Shown piece after piece: positions 40,267-50,255 of a DNA stretch of 64,000 bases (its first letter is position 1; every line of letters starts with the position of its first letter). The translations under genes were made by a program, and so were the position numbers. The notes beneath the pieces were generated by a model. It had not been told where the DNA came from, did no database searches, and saw only the letters and a program-made list of their open reading frames with translations. Origin of the DNA: Weissella koreensis KCTC 3621 (GTDB lineage: Bacteria; Bacillota; Bacilli; Lactobacillales; Lactobacillaceae); the NCBI RefSeq assembly GCF_000277645.1, contig NZ_AKGG01000005.1, positions 62,001 through 126,000 on the forward strand, read 5' to 3'.

Positions 40267-41367
40267 ATGTATTTAGATAGAATTGAAAAGGTTCGTAAAA
40301 ATTTAGCTGTTTTTAACGCTGATGGAATGTTGGTAGCAGAGGGGGATAACCTAAAATATTTAACTGGATTTTTAGGTGGAACTGGGGATGGTCTACTATT
40401 GATTGGAACATCTGAGAAGAAGGCAGCACTGATTACAGATGCCCGTTATGAAGAAGAATTAAGGACTAGTTTACCTGAGGGAATTGATCTATTAATTACT
40501 CGTGATTATTATGGTGTTGCAATGCTTGCTGCTAAAAGATTTAAAATAAATAATTTAGGATTTGAAGATACTTTGCCATTTAAAATATTTGATGTATTGG
40601 ATGAAAATTTTGAAGGACAGGATGAAAATTCAGATATTGTTCCAATTCCAGAATTAGTAGAGTGGTTACGCCAAGTTAAGTCTGAAAACGAGTTAGATGC
40701 ACTACGTCATTCGACTGAAGTGGCTGTCAAAGCATATGAAGAATTATTGACAAAGGTAGAGGTAGGGATGACAGAGCGGCAGGTTGCTAATCTGCTAGAT
40801 TTTATTATTAAAGGTTTGGGTGCAACTAGTGCATCATTTGAAACAATTGTTGCATCTGGCTATCGTGGCGCATTACCTCATGGTGAGGCAACTGATAAAA
40901 AATTAGCTGAAGGTGAATTGGTCACGATTGACTTTGGTTATTTTGTGGACGGATATACGTCAGATATTACACGAACGTTTGCCTTAGGAGCGGTTGATGA
41001 TGGAGTTAAAAAAGCTTATCAGGTAGTCCAACAAGCAAATCAAAAGGCCATTCAAAAGATTAAAGCAGGAGTATCAGCTGGTGATGTTGATCAAGCCGCA
41101 CGAGAAGTGATTGATCAAGCCGAATATGGTAAATATTATACCCATGCAACCGGACATGGCGTCGGATTAGCCATTCATGAAGGTCCCGTAGTTTCAACAC
41201 AAGCAGAAGAAAGACTTGAAGCTGGAATGTTATTGACGATTGAACCTGGTATTTATATTCCAGGAGCATTTGGAATTAGAATTGAAGATGATGTTATTGT
41301 GACTAAAAATGGGGTTGAAAACCTAACTAGTGAGTTAACGACTGATTTAATTAGCATTGATAGGTAA
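40267..41367 (+). CDS. M24B Xaa-Pro peptidase
   Basis: 366 residues. N-terminal creatinase-like domain (1-125) and pita-bread catalytic domain. The five metal ligands are seen: Asp in TIDFGY, Asp in SDITRTF, His in GHGVGLAIHEGP, Glu in TIEPGIY and Glu in IEDDVIV. Cleaves the bond before proline in peptides (Xaa-Pro aminopeptidase) or Xaa-Pro dipeptides (PepQ-like); the two cannot be separated by eye. Start ATG at 40267 with GAGGTG 6 nt before, rather than GTG at 40258. Confidence 0.92.
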   Translation: MYLDRIEKVRKNLAVFNADGMLVAEGDNLKYLTGFLGGTGDGLLLIGTSEKKAALITDARYEEELRTSLPEGIDLLITRDYYGVAMLAAKRFKINNLGFEDTLPFKIFDVLDENFEGQDENSDIVPIPELVEWLRQVKSENELDALRHSTEVAVKAYEELLTKVEVGMTERQVANLLDFIIKGLGATSASFETIVASGYRGALPHGEATDKKLAEGELVTIDFGYFVDGYTSDITRTFALGAVDDGVKKAYQVVQQANQKAIQKIKAGVSAGDVDQAAREVIDQAEYGKYYTHATGHGVGLAIHEGPVVSTQAEERLEAGMLLTIEPGIYIPGAFGIRIEDDVIVTKNGVENLTSELTTDLISIDR

Positions 41368-41369
41368 GC

Positions 41370-41987
41370 ATGATGGAATATTTTATAGCCGATTTACATT
41401 TTTTTCATGAACAGTTATTACAAAGTGAACATTTTTCGCCCCGTCCATATGATGATTTGCAGGATGAGCATCAAGGCCTACAACAGGCTTGGAATGCTAG
41501 GGTGACAGAAAATGATACAGTTTATCATTTAGGCGATTTAGCTTTTTTAAATAAAATTAAACCAGCTAAAAAAGGTTATCAAGCACTTTATGAATTATTA
41601 TTAAGCCTCAATGGACAAATTGTATTGATTAAGGGAAACCATGATACTCGGGATTTATTTAAATTTTTACAAAATCAACATTCAACATTATCTGATGGTC
41701 GTCCTAAATTTAAATTTCATGATGTTGGAATGATTGTGAAAGCTAATCACCATCAATTCTTTTTGACACACTATCCTTTGATACTGGGGCCAACCGCCTC
41801 TAGTGTTAATTTACATGGTCATATTCATCATAGTCAGGTAGCAATTGCCGAAAATATTAATGTAGGAATTGATAGTTCCGATCTAGAATATTTAAATTCA
41901 GACGAGCGTCCTACTTGGGGAACACCATTGAATTTATCTGAAATTGAAATGATTTTAGAGAGGAAACGTCATCAATTATCAGAATAG
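41370..41987 (+). CDS. Calcineurin-like metallophosphoesterase
   Basis: 205 residues. Phosphoesterase motifs in order: ADLHFFH (DxH), HLGDLAF (GDxx), KGNHDTR (GNHD), LTHYPL and LHGHIHH (GHxH). Small, cytoplasmic. Substrate unknown. Two ATG codons in tandem (41370, 41373). It starts 2 nt after the peptidase stop, so it is likely co-transcribed. The YunD-like gene begins 21 nt later. Confidence 0.88.
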   Translation: MMEYFIADLHFFHEQLLQSEHFSPRPYDDLQDEHQGLQQAWNARVTENDTVYHLGDLAFLNKIKPAKKGYQALYELLLSLNGQIVLIKGNHDTRDLFKFLQNQHSTLSDGRPKFKFHDVGMIVKANHHQFFLTHYPLILGPTASSVNLHGHIHHSQVAIAENINVGIDSSDLEYLNSDERPTWGTPLNLSEIEMILERKRHQLSE

Positions 41988-42008
41988 CCGAAAGGAGGCC
42001 AATGAATT

Positions 42009-43388
42009 ATGGAAAAAATAACAATTTTACACACTAATGATATTCATTCACATTTGGAGCGTTGGCCGCAGATTCGGCATTTCTTAAATACTTATCGAAA
42101 ACAACTTTTACGTAATGGTGAAACTGTATTAACTTTTGATATTGGCGATGCAATGGATCGTAATCATGTTTTAACAGAAGCCAGTCATGGTCAAGCCAAT
42201 GTTAATTTATTGAATGGGGTTCATTATGACGGTGTGACGATTGGTAATAATGAAGGCTTGGGTTTGAGTCATAATGATTTAAATCGACTTTATGAACATG
42301 CTAATTTTCCGGTCTTGCTAGCTAATTTATTAGATCAAAAAAGTGGACAAATTCCAAAATGGGCGCATCCATATGAAATTATTACGACCGGTGAAGGGAC
42401 ACGGATCGGAGTGATTGGTATGACGGCTCCGTTCATATTAACGTACCCATTACTTGGCTGGAAGCCATTACCAGTTGATGAAACGTTACAAATGATTCTA
42501 AAAGAACTAGTGGGACAAACTGATTTCAATATTTTGTTGTCACATTTAGGGTTATCGACTGATCGTCGATTAGCGGATGAATTTCCAGAATTACAAATTA
42601 TTTTAGGATCACACACCCATCATCATTTACCAAAAGGTGAATGGCGAAATCAAACATTATTAGCTGCGGCGGGGCGGTATGGTGAACATGTTGGTCAGGT
42701 CCAACTTGAAATTGAAGACGGCCAATTTAAACGTGCTCAAGCTTCAACTATTGATGTAGATCAACTCCCAAAATTAGCTCGTGATGCAGAGACGGCAGCT
42801 AGTTATCAGAACGAAGGCACTAAAATTCTAAAAAATCAGTTGGTGGCAGACATTCCACAAACCTTTTATCGAGGTGTAGATGCTAAAAATAGGATAATTG
42901 ATTTAGGATTAGAGGCATTGAAAACTCGTACGGAGACGGACTTAGCAATGCTTTCAACGGGGATGTTTTTGGACGATTTGACTGAAGGCCCTGTCAGTAT
43001 GTATGAATTACACCATATGCTACCTCATGCTGTGCATCCTATGCGCACTAAGTTAAAAGGACAAGATGTTATCAGGTTAATGAAAGAAGTCAAAAAGAAC
43101 CGTAATTATCTTCTTGGTAGTCCAGTTTATGGGATGGGGTTCCGTGGTCGTAAATGGGGTGAAATAGTTTGGTCAGGCTTAGAATTGACGAATGATGGTA
43201 ATGTTTTGGTACAGGGTCAACCGATTAATTTGACGAAGGATTATTATATTGGTGGGTTGGATCATTATTTGTTTTTTCCATATTTTCCAACGTTAGAAAT
43301 TGCGGGAAATAATGAATTATCATATGACACCGTTTTACGTGAGGATTTTGCTACTTATTTAGCGCAAAAATTCCCATCAAAAAAATAA
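42009..43388 (+). CDS. 5'-nucleotidase/UDP-sugar hydrolase family phosphoesterase (YunD-like)
   Basis: 459 residues. N-terminal metallophosphatase domain: LHTNDIHSHLE at residues 7-17, FDIGDAMD, GNNEG (in place of GNHE), LSHLGLS and LGSHTHHH. C-terminal 5'-nucleotidase domain about 280-459. No signal peptide, unlike secreted 5'-nucleotidases, so cytoplasmic, as for Bacillus YunD. A strong AAAGGAGG lies about 10 nt upstream. Followed by YutD- and YutF-like genes, a trio kept in many Bacillota. Confidence 0.87.
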   Translation: MEKITILHTNDIHSHLERWPQIRHFLNTYRKQLLRNGETVLTFDIGDAMDRNHVLTEASHGQANVNLLNGVHYDGVTIGNNEGLGLSHNDLNRLYEHANFPVLLANLLDQKSGQIPKWAHPYEIITTGEGTRIGVIGMTAPFILTYPLLGWKPLPVDETLQMILKELVGQTDFNILLSHLGLSTDRRLADEFPELQIILGSHTHHHLPKGEWRNQTLLAAAGRYGEHVGQVQLEIEDGQFKRAQASTIDVDQLPKLARDAETAASYQNEGTKILKNQLVADIPQTFYRGVDAKNRIIDLGLEALKTRTETDLAMLSTGMFLDDLTEGPVSMYELHHMLPHAVHPMRTKLKGQDVIRLMKEVKKNRNYLLGSPVYGMGFRGRKWGEIVWSGLELTNDGNVLVQGQPINLTKDYYIGGLDHYLFFPYFPTLEIAGNNELSYDTVLREDFATYLAQKFPSKK

Positions 43389-43407
43389 AAATTGAAGGTA
43401 TTTTGAA

Positions 43408-44001
43408 ATGGATCGAGAACGAATGAAAGAGTTGGCGCAAGCCCAGAAGCTGGAACGAATTGCACAAACGCGATTGGAGCACGGTGAATCAGCTGCTGAC
43501 TTATTGATTAATGAACGGGCGTATAAATTAGTTGCTAACTATCGTGATGCATATCAAGATGATTTGATGGCTGAGCGATTCAGCACTTTTTTGGAAAAAT
43601 ATGATTATTTAGTCGGTGATATAGCTGCTGATCAACTACGTATTCATGGTTTTTATAAAGATGGAACACCTGGTGTTTCAAGAATGGATCAAATTAGTGC
43701 GTTACAGGATTATATTTATGAATTTATGAATTTTGGGGCTCCATATTTTGTTTTAGAAAATCTAGAACCACATATGGTGGAAGATGATGAGCCAGAAGTT
43801 TCTCGCCCAAGACGTCGCCGAAATCATCATAGTAATAAAAATAATGCTTATATTGATGAGAAGAAAAGTTCCGTTAAAAAGAATCCTGTCAAAAAAGCTA
43901 CTCATCAATTGAGTAATAAGAGTCCACGTCAAGTAACGACGAAAGGTAACAATCGAAAGCGTCGTTTTGAAATCCATGAACGAAGTACTGAGGGGGAATA
44001 A
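43408..44001 (+). CDS. YutD-family protein with long basic tail
   Basis: 197 residues. Residues about 30-125 match the YutD family: NERAYKLVANYRDAYQ, RFSTFLEKYDYLVGDIAADQ, LRIHGFY. From about 130 on, the tail is rich in Arg, Lys, Asn and Ser (RPRRRRNHHS) and probably disordered, suggesting RNA or ribosome contact. Function unknown. Sits between YunD-like and YutF-like genes, 3 nt before the latter. Confidence 0.83.
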   Translation: MDRERMKELAQAQKLERIAQTRLEHGESAADLLINERAYKLVANYRDAYQDDLMAERFSTFLEKYDYLVGDIAADQLRIHGFYKDGTPGVSRMDQISALQDYIYEFMNFGAPYFVLENLEPHMVEDDEPEVSRPRRRRNHHSNKNNAYIDEKKSSVKKNPVKKATHQLSNKSPRQVTTKGNNRKRRFEIHERSTEGE

Positions 44002-44004
44002 AGT

Positions 44005-44775
44005 ATGGCATATAAAGGATATTTTATTGATTTAGATGGAACAATTTATCAAGGTAAAAAGAGCTTTCCTAGTGGAAAACGATTTATTGAACGTTTAAAA
44101 GCTGCTAATAAGCAATTTATGTTTGTGACCAATAATGCTACTAGAACGCCAGAGCAGGTCCAAGCTACACTAGCAGATGGGCACGATATTCATGTAGATT
44201 TGGATCAAATTTACACTTCAGCTATGGCTACTGCTGATTATGTAGCACAATTACCAAATGTGCATCAAGTATTAGTGGTTGGTGAAAATGGTCTGCATCA
44301 AGCATTGGCATCAAAGGGATTGAAGATTGTTACTCAAGGTTTGGCAGATGCGGTGGTTGTGGGATTAAATCGTAACTTGAAATATGATGATTTAATGTAC
44401 GCCACTTTGGCTATTCAACAAGGGGCAAAATTTATCGCCACAAACATTGATACTAATTTACCTAATGAAAAGGGGATGATTCCAGGTGCAGGATCAGTTG
44501 TGGCATCAGTGCAAACATCAACACAAGTGGATCCAATCGTGATTGGTAAGCCTTATACTCCCATTATGGAAGGTGCTTTGGAGCGTGCAGGTTTGACTGT
44601 GAATGATGTGGTAATGGTTGGTGATAATTATAATACCGATATTAAAGCTGGAATTAATTTGAAGATGGACACGTTGTTAGTATATAGTGGAATTTCAACG
44701 AAAGAACAAATTACTGCAGCGCAAATTAAGCCAACTCATGAAGTTGATTCTTTGGATGATTGGTTTATTGAGTGA
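44005..44775 (+). CDS. HAD-IIA sugar phosphatase (YutF/NagD-like)
   Basis: 256 residues. Motif I DLDGTIYQG at residues 8-16, TNNATRTPEQ (motif II), GKPYTPIM with the motif III Lys, and GDNYNTDI (motif IV). The cap is type IIA. Hydrolyses small phosphate esters; substrate unknown. GGGGG-like ribosome site about 8 nt before the ATG. Last gene of the unit; terminator at 44802. Confidence 0.9.
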   Translation: MAYKGYFIDLDGTIYQGKKSFPSGKRFIERLKAANKQFMFVTNNATRTPEQVQATLADGHDIHVDLDQIYTSAMATADYVAQLPNVHQVLVVGENGLHQALASKGLKIVTQGLADAVVVGLNRNLKYDDLMYATLAIQQGAKFIATNIDTNLPNEKGMIPGAGSVVASVQTSTQVDPIVIGKPYTPIMEGALERAGLTVNDVVMVGDNYNTDIKAGINLKMDTLLVYSGISTKEQITAAQIKPTHEVDSLDDWFIE

Positions 44776-44801
44776 AACAGATTAATGGAGAATTTGATAC
44801 A

Positions 44802-44836
44802 GAGGCTGGTACATATTTTTGTCTCAGCTTTTTTAT
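44802..44836 (+). terminator. Terminator
   Basis: AGGCTGGTACA / TGTCTCAGCTT with G-T pairs and one mismatch, then T-run. Divergent member of the repeated family. Confidence 0.78.
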
Positions 44837-44972
44837 TTGGATTAAAATAAACGACTGCTTAATATTAAATATTTCAAATTAGAAATTATCTTTACATTAA
44901 TGTTATGGAATCCATCTGCAAAACATAAGATAATGAGTTTAACGATTGTAGGACTTTGAAGGAGATAGTGCG

Positions 44973-45845
44973 ATGAAGCAGAAGTGGATATGGGGAAGTG
45001 TTGCCTTAGTAGGAATTGCCGCCCTGATCGGTGCATATTTAACACGTGATCAACAAAAAAGTATTAATATTAACGCGGTAGGTTCCACCGCCTTACAACC
45101 AATGGTGGAAGCAGCAGGTGAAGAATTTCAACGTAAAAATCCAGGTGTTTATATTAATGTCCAGGGTGGAGGATCAGGTACTGGTTTAGCCCAAATTCAA
45201 TCTGGAGCGGTTGATTTAGGAAATGCAGATATGTTCGCTGAAGAAAAAAAAGGTATCAAAGCGGATAAATTAACTGATCATCAAGTGGCCGTGATTGGAA
45301 TTGCGCCTATCTTGAATAAAGAAGCTAAAATCAAAAATTTAACTACACAACAAATGATTGATATATTCACTAAAAAAATTACCAATTGGAAAGAAATCGG
45401 TGGCGCTGATATGCCGATTATCTTAGTTAATCGAGTCAATGGATCAGGAACTCGGGTGACCTTTGAACGTTATGGACTAGATCAAACGCCTTCTGCAGAA
45501 GGACAAGAACAGGACTCATCAGGAACAGCACGCTCAATTGTTTCTTCAACGCCAGGGGCAATTTCATACGTAGCATTTTCTTATATTGATAAAAAACAAA
45601 TTGATGTCCCTAAGTTAAATGGAGTGACACCTAATAATACCAATGTAACGAATGGTAAATATCCGATTTGGTCATATGAACATATCTATACTAAGGGCGA
45701 TACTAAGCCAGAAGTGAGTCAGTTTATTAAGTACTTAAAGTCAGAAAAGATTCAAAAAACATTGATACCAAAATTAGGATATATATCAATTCATGATATG
45801 CAAGTTCAACGTAATGTCTCAGGTGTCGTAACATCTGTCAAGTAA
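44973..45845 (+). CDS. pstS: Phosphate ABC transporter substrate-binding protein
   Basis: 290 residues. N-terminal hydrophobic segment (about 6-22) then a mature domain of the PBP type II fold: GSTALQPMVEAA, GGGSGTGLAQIQSGAVDLGNAD, and NRVNGSGTRVTFE, all phosphate-contacting motifs. There is no lipobox cysteine, indeed no Cys near the N-terminus, so it is probably a membrane-anchored or secreted protein instead of a lipoprotein. AAGGAG lies 8-9 nt before the ATG. First gene of the pst operon. The 137 nt upstream contain TTTACATTAATGTTA, a weak match to Pho boxes. Confidence 0.93.
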   Translation: MKQKWIWGSVALVGIAALIGAYLTRDQQKSININAVGSTALQPMVEAAGEEFQRKNPGVYINVQGGGSGTGLAQIQSGAVDLGNADMFAEEKKGIKADKLTDHQVAVIGIAPILNKEAKIKNLTTQQMIDIFTKKITNWKEIGGADMPIILVNRVNGSGTRVTFERYGLDQTPSAEGQEQDSSGTARSIVSSTPGAISYVAFSYIDKKQIDVPKLNGVTPNNTNVTNGKYPIWSYEHIYTKGDTKPEVSQFIKYLKSEKIQKTLIPKLGYISIHDMQVQRNVSGVVTSVK

Positions 45846-45857
45846 AGAGGTATTAAA

Positions 45858-46775
45858 ATGGATGAGATTAGAGAAGCGCTAACAAAAACTAGTGCCGCTA
45901 CCAAAAAAGACCGTTTTGGCCGAGCTATTTCAATGTCAGCTTTAGCTTTGATTTTAATTGTTGTTATATCGATTTTTTGGTTTGTTGCCTCCAAAGGCTT
46001 AGCAACATTCTTTACCAATCATGTCAATTTGGGTGACTTTTTAACTGGTTCAAAATGGGCGCCGGGGCAAGTCGATGCACAAGGGAAACCAATGGCTGGA
46101 GCCGCATCAATGATTGTGGGATCATTTTTGGTAACTTTGTTATCGGCAATTATTGCAACTCCTTTTGCGATTGGAACAGCTGTCTTTATGACGGAAATAT
46201 CACCTAGAAAAGGTGCAAAAATTTTGCAACCAGTTACGGAACTGTTGGTTGGAATTCCATCAGTTGTTTATGGATTTATTGGATTAACGATTGTTGTACC
46301 CACGATGCGCAGTATATTTGGTGGATCTGGGTTTGGAATTTTAGCTGGGGCGATGGTATTGTTTGTAATGATCTTACCAACAGTTACATCAATGACGGTT
46401 GATACTTTACGAGCTGTACCACGTCATTATCGTGAATCGGCTTTAGCTTTAGGAGCGACACGTTGGCAAATGATTTATAAAGTTATTTTACGGTCAGCAA
46501 CTCCAGGAATTTTAACGGCCATCGTATTTGGAATGGCACGGGCATTTGGAGAAGCTTTGGCGGTACAAATGGTGGTTGGAAATGCGGCTTTGATGCCACA
46601 TAATTTAACATCACCATCAGCTACCTTGACTTCAGTTTTGACCCAAGGAATTGGGAACACTGTCATGGGATCACTTGAAAATAATGCTTTATGGTCATTA
46701 GCATTAATCTTATTGTTAATGTCACTTGTCTTTAATTTGGTCATCCGTGCAATTGGTAAGAAGGGAGCAATGTAG
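45858..46775 (+). CDS. pstC: Phosphate ABC transporter permease PstC
   Basis: 305 residues, six or so membrane helices. The cytoplasmic loop with the ABC-interaction motif is ESALALGATRWQMIYKVILR. Helix-edge motifs VYGFIGLTIVVP and ARAFGEALAVQMV are typical of PstC. The N-terminus (1-28) is cytoplasmic and charged. Lies 12 nt after pstS; pstA begins 3 nt after its stop. Confidence 0.93.
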   Translation: MDEIREALTKTSAATKKDRFGRAISMSALALILIVVISIFWFVASKGLATFFTNHVNLGDFLTGSKWAPGQVDAQGKPMAGAASMIVGSFLVTLLSAIIATPFAIGTAVFMTEISPRKGAKILQPVTELLVGIPSVVYGFIGLTIVVPTMRSIFGGSGFGILAGAMVLFVMILPTVTSMTVDTLRAVPRHYRESALALGATRWQMIYKVILRSATPGILTAIVFGMARAFGEALAVQMVVGNAALMPHNLTSPSATLTSVLTQGIGNTVMGSLENNALWSLALILLLMSLVFNLVIRAIGKKGAM

Positions 46776-46778
46776 CTC

Positions 46779-47669
46779 ATGAGCGCAAAAAAAAGTGATA
46801 AATTAGCAACCATTATTCTATATGGGATTGCTGGATTCGTAATTTTAATTTTGGCCGCATTATTGGGCTACATTTTGGTACAAGGAATTCCCCATTTATC
46901 ATGGCATTTCCTAACGTCTCCGGCAGAATCATTTACTGCTGGGGGTGGAATTGGAATTCAACTCTTTAATTCCTTTTATTTATTAATTATTACAATGGTA
47001 ATTTCATTCCCGATTGCTTTGGGGGCCGGAATTTATTTGAACGAATATGCTAATCGAAAATCTAAAACAGTTGAAGTGATTCGGACTATGATTGAAATCC
47101 TTTCTTCATTACCTTCTGTGGTAGTCGGGTTGTTTGGATTTTTACTGTTTGTGGTTCAATTTAAATTTGGATTTTCATTGCTATCTGGAGCGATTGCGTT
47201 GACATTCTTCAATTTGCCATTGTTGACCCGCTCTGTGGAAGAATCTTTACGGACAATTCCTGACTTGCAACGTGAAGCTGGGGCAGCACTTGGATTATCT
47301 CGTTGGGAGACGGTGGGGCACGTAATTTTACCTGCAGCCTTACCCTCAATTGTAACCGGAATTGTATTGTCAGCAGGACGAGTTTTTGGAGAAGCAGCGG
47401 CGCTAATTTATACGGCGGGGCAATCAGCACCAGTCGTTAATTTTACTGATTGGAATCCATTTAATCCTACATCGCCTTTGAATGTGATGCGTCCAGCGGA
47501 AACCTTAGCAGTGCATATTTGGAAAATTAATTCTGAAGGAATTATGCCTGATGCCACAGCTGTTTCAGCGGGAGCTTCAGCAGTCTTAATTATTGCGGTT
47601 TTGCTTTTTAATTTCACAGCACGTTCGTTAAGTAAGTTCTTATACCAACGCTTAACATCAAGTAAGTAG
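46779..47669 (+). CDS. pstA: Phosphate ABC transporter permease PstA
   Basis: 296 residues, six membrane helices. ABC-interaction loop REAGAALGLSRWETVGHVIL; preceding PSVVVGLFGFLLFV and GRVFGEAAALIYTAGQSA are PstA marks. Pairs with PstC to form the membrane channel. The start lies 3 nt after pstC; translation is likely coupled (GGGAGCAATGTAGCTC supplies the ribosome site). Confidence 0.93.
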   Translation: MSAKKSDKLATIILYGIAGFVILILAALLGYILVQGIPHLSWHFLTSPAESFTAGGGIGIQLFNSFYLLIITMVISFPIALGAGIYLNEYANRKSKTVEVIRTMIEILSSLPSVVVGLFGFLLFVVQFKFGFSLLSGAIALTFFNLPLLTRSVEESLRTIPDLQREAGAALGLSRWETVGHVILPAALPSIVTGIVLSAGRVFGEAAALIYTAGQSAPVVNFTDWNPFNPTSPLNVMRPAETLAVHIWKINSEGIMPDATAVSAGASAVLIIAVLLFNFTARSLSKFLYQRLTSSK

Positions 47670-47680
47670 GGAGTTATTAG

Positions 47681-48505
47681 ATGACAGACGTAAATAAATT
47701 AGTTTTTTCAGACGAAATGCCTGAGCATTACGTCATTGATATTAATGATGAAAAACATGAAGTAGCCTTATCATCACAGGATTTAGAAGTTTTTTATGGT
47801 GAAAAACAAGCTCTTCAAAAAACCAATCTTAAATTTGAACGTTATAAAATCACTTCATTAATTGGAGCTTCCGGTTCGGGTAAATCAACTTTTTTGAGGT
47901 CATTAAACCGAATGAATGATACGGTTGGAACGGTCAATGGTAAGATTATGTACCGTGGTTTGGATGTTAATTCATCTGATATTGATGTTTATGAAATGCG
48001 GAAACATATTGGGATGGTTTTTCAACGGCCCAATCCCTTTGCTAAGTCGATTCAAGAAAATATAACCTTTGCATTAAAGCAACATGGAATTAAAGATAAA
48101 GAAATTTTAAAAGAACGGGTAGAAACGAGTTTAAAGCAAGCCGCTTTATGGGACGAAGTGAAAGATAATTTAAACAAATCTGCTTTATCTTTATCAGGGG
48201 GACAACAACAACGATTAGTAATTGCACGAGCAATCGCCTTACATCCTGACATTTTACTTTTAGATGAACCTGCCTCGGCTTTAGATCCAATTTCATCTGC
48301 CAAAATTGAAAATACTTTGTTAGAATTAAAAGAAAAATATACAATTATTATTGTGACACACAATATGCAACAAGCTGCTCGAGTGTCTGACTACACGGCC
48401 TTTTTCCATATGGGTGAAGTATTGGAATACGATTTAACGCGAAAAATATTTACGCGACCAAAGGTACAAAGAACGATTGATTATGTCAATGGAAACTTTG
48501 GATAA
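47681..48505 (+). CDS. pstB: Phosphate ABC transporter ATPase PstB, copy 1
   Basis: 274 residues. Walker A GASGSGKST near 68, Q-loop MVFQRPNPFAKS (typical of PstB), signature [17 protein letters not shown], Walker B LLLDEPASALDP, H-loop THNM. It carries an N-terminal extension of about 30 residues compared with copy 2. First of two tandem pstB genes. Confidence 0.94.
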   Translation: MTDVNKLVFSDEMPEHYVIDINDEKHEVALSSQDLEVFYGEKQALQKTNLKFERYKITSLIGASGSGKSTFLRSLNRMNDTVGTVNGKIMYRGLDVNSSDIDVYEMRKHIGMVFQRPNPFAKSIQENITFALKQHGIKDKEILKERVETSLKQAALWDEVKDNLNKSALSLSGGQQQRLVIARAIALHPDILLLDEPASALDPISSAKIENTLLELKEKYTIIIVTHNMQQAARVSDYTAFFHMGEVLEYDLTRKIFTRPKVQRTIDYVNGNFG

Positions 48506-48516
48506 GGGTGATATAA

Positions 48517-49275
48517 ATGAGTGAAAAATTATTAATTACAGAAAATGTCCGCCTCTATTATGGTGAAAAAGAAGCGTTACATGGGATTAATTTAGACTAT
48601 GATCGTTATGGAATAACTGCCTTAATTGGCCCATCTGGGTCAGGAAAGTCAACTTATCTTCGGGCCTTGAATCGGATGCATGATTTAACTGATTACGTTA
48701 CCGTAACGGGAACCTTTCTGCTAAATGGTGAAGATATCTATGCCCCAACGATGGATACAGTTGATTTACGTAAGCAGATCGGGATGGTTTTTCAACAACC
48801 GAATCCGTTTCCATTTTCAATTTATGATAATGTTGCTTTTGGAATGCGTACTGCAGGAATTAAAGATAAAGCTCAACTGGATGAAAAGGTTGAAGAATCT
48901 TTACAAGCTGCGGCCATTTGGGATGAAGTTAAAGATGATTTACATAAATCAGCCCTTTCATTGTCTGGAGGACAGCAACAACGAGTTTCCATTGCGCGAG
49001 CATTAGCCACCTCACCGGAAATTTTGCTACTAGATGAACCAACCTCAGCGCTTGACCCAGTTTCAGCTAATATGGTTGAGAACACTTTGATGCAATTACG
49101 AGATCAATATACAATGATTATTGTGACACATTCGATGTCGCAAGCTTCGCGTATCTCAGATCGAACTGCCTTTTTTAATCAAGGTAATTTGATTGAAGTG
49201 AATGATACTAAAAAAATGTTTCTTAATCCTGACCAAGAGATGACACAAGATTATATTTCTGGTCGTTTTGGATAA
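48517..49275 (+). CDS. pstB: Phosphate ABC transporter ATPase PstB, copy 2
   Basis: 252 residues. Walker [22 protein letters not shown], signature [15 protein letters not shown], Walker [17 protein letters not shown]. It is clearly paralogous to copy 1, about half identical by eye. Tandem pstB genes are usual in Lactobacillales; the two may form a heterodimer or serve different conditions. Confidence 0.94.
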   Translation: MSEKLLITENVRLYYGEKEALHGINLDYDRYGITALIGPSGSGKSTYLRALNRMHDLTDYVTVTGTFLLNGEDIYAPTMDTVDLRKQIGMVFQQPNPFPFSIYDNVAFGMRTAGIKDKAQLDEKVEESLQAAAIWDEVKDDLHKSALSLSGGQQQRVSIARALATSPEILLLDEPTSALDPVSANMVENTLMQLRDQYTMIIVTHSMSQASRISDRTAFFNQGNLIEVNDTKKMFLNPDQEMTQDYISGRFG

Positions 49276-49297
49276 TAAAAATTAAAGGAGAACCGCT

Positions 49298-49972
49298 ATG
49301 CGTCGATTATTTGATGAAGAATTAGCAGATCTAGATACATCGTTTAAAGAAATGGGATTATTAGTTTCTGAGACGATTCAACGCTCTGTACAAGCCTTTT
49401 TGGACCATGACCGTGACAGCGCACAAGATATCATTGACAATGATAAGGCGATTAATCAACGTGAGATTGCTTTAGAAAAAAAGACTTTTGAAATGATCGC
49501 TTTGTATCAACCGGTTACCACAGATTTACGTGAAATTGTGACTATTTTAAAAGCCGTTTCAGTAGTAGAACGCATTGGGGATAATGCACGAAATATTGCT
49601 TTATCAACCATTCACGTTAAGGGAAACCGACGTGTGGCGAAAATTGAAAAGCAAATTGGTGAAACTGGGACTTTGGTTGCTAAGATGGTGGCTGATGTTT
49701 TAACTTATTACATTAGTGATGATGCTGCTGGTGCCACTTCAATGTCTGATGTAGCTATGGTAGTGGCAAACGCCACCAAAGCAATTCGTGATTTAGCGAT
49801 TGAAGCTATGAAAGCTGATCCTGAAAATGTTGAAGCTGCTACTGATTATTTGGTAGTAGGAGGATATTTGAAGCGGACGGCAGACTATGTTACAGATATT
49901 GCCGAGTGGGTAATCTATAAGCGAACTGGTAAGATTGTAGAATTAAATCCAGGCACTTCAAGCTTTATCTAA
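49298..49972 (+). CDS. phoU: Phosphate transport regulator PhoU
   Basis: 224 residues, two repeats of a three-helix bundle. Metal-binding ExxxD-like motifs: in repeat 1 SVVERIGDNARNIA, in repeat 2 YLKRTADYVTDIAEW. Links Pst transport to the PhoR/PhoP sensor and restrains uptake when phosphate is high. AAAGGAG about 7 nt upstream. Last gene of the pst operon. phoP/phoR are not in the window. Confidence 0.93.
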   Translation: MRRLFDEELADLDTSFKEMGLLVSETIQRSVQAFLDHDRDSAQDIIDNDKAINQREIALEKKTFEMIALYQPVTTDLREIVTILKAVSVVERIGDNARNIALSTIHVKGNRRVAKIEKQIGETGTLVAKMVADVLTYYISDDAAGATSMSDVAMVVANATKAIRDLAIEAMKADPENVEAATDYLVVGGYLKRTADYVTDIAEWVIYKRTGKIVELNPGTSSFI

Positions 49973-50116
49973 ACATCATAGAGTGAAATGCTTATTTTGG
50001 ATATATTGAATTAATTTTAGATTATTAATCTTTAAAAATAATGATTAAAGTGATGTTTAATAATTGAAATCCAGCTTTAAATTACGTTTGTAAAAGTATT
50101 ACAAAAATTAATTTAT

Positions 50117-50156
50117 AGGGAGGATAGGGATATTTTTATCCAATTCCTCCTTTTTA
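50117..50156 (+). terminator. pst operon terminator
   Basis: GGAGG-ATA-GGGATA pairs with TATCC-AAT-TCCTCC, then T-run. Repeated-family relative. The 140 nt between phoU and this hairpin hold nothing recognisable. Confidence 0.82.
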
Positions 50157-50255
50157 TTTTGTGAGAGCTTTAAATAGTAGCGTAACGCTTGTTAAAAAAT
50201 TTGGTATCATATGAAAGATAGTTAATTAATTTGATAAAAATATTAGGGGAAAAGT

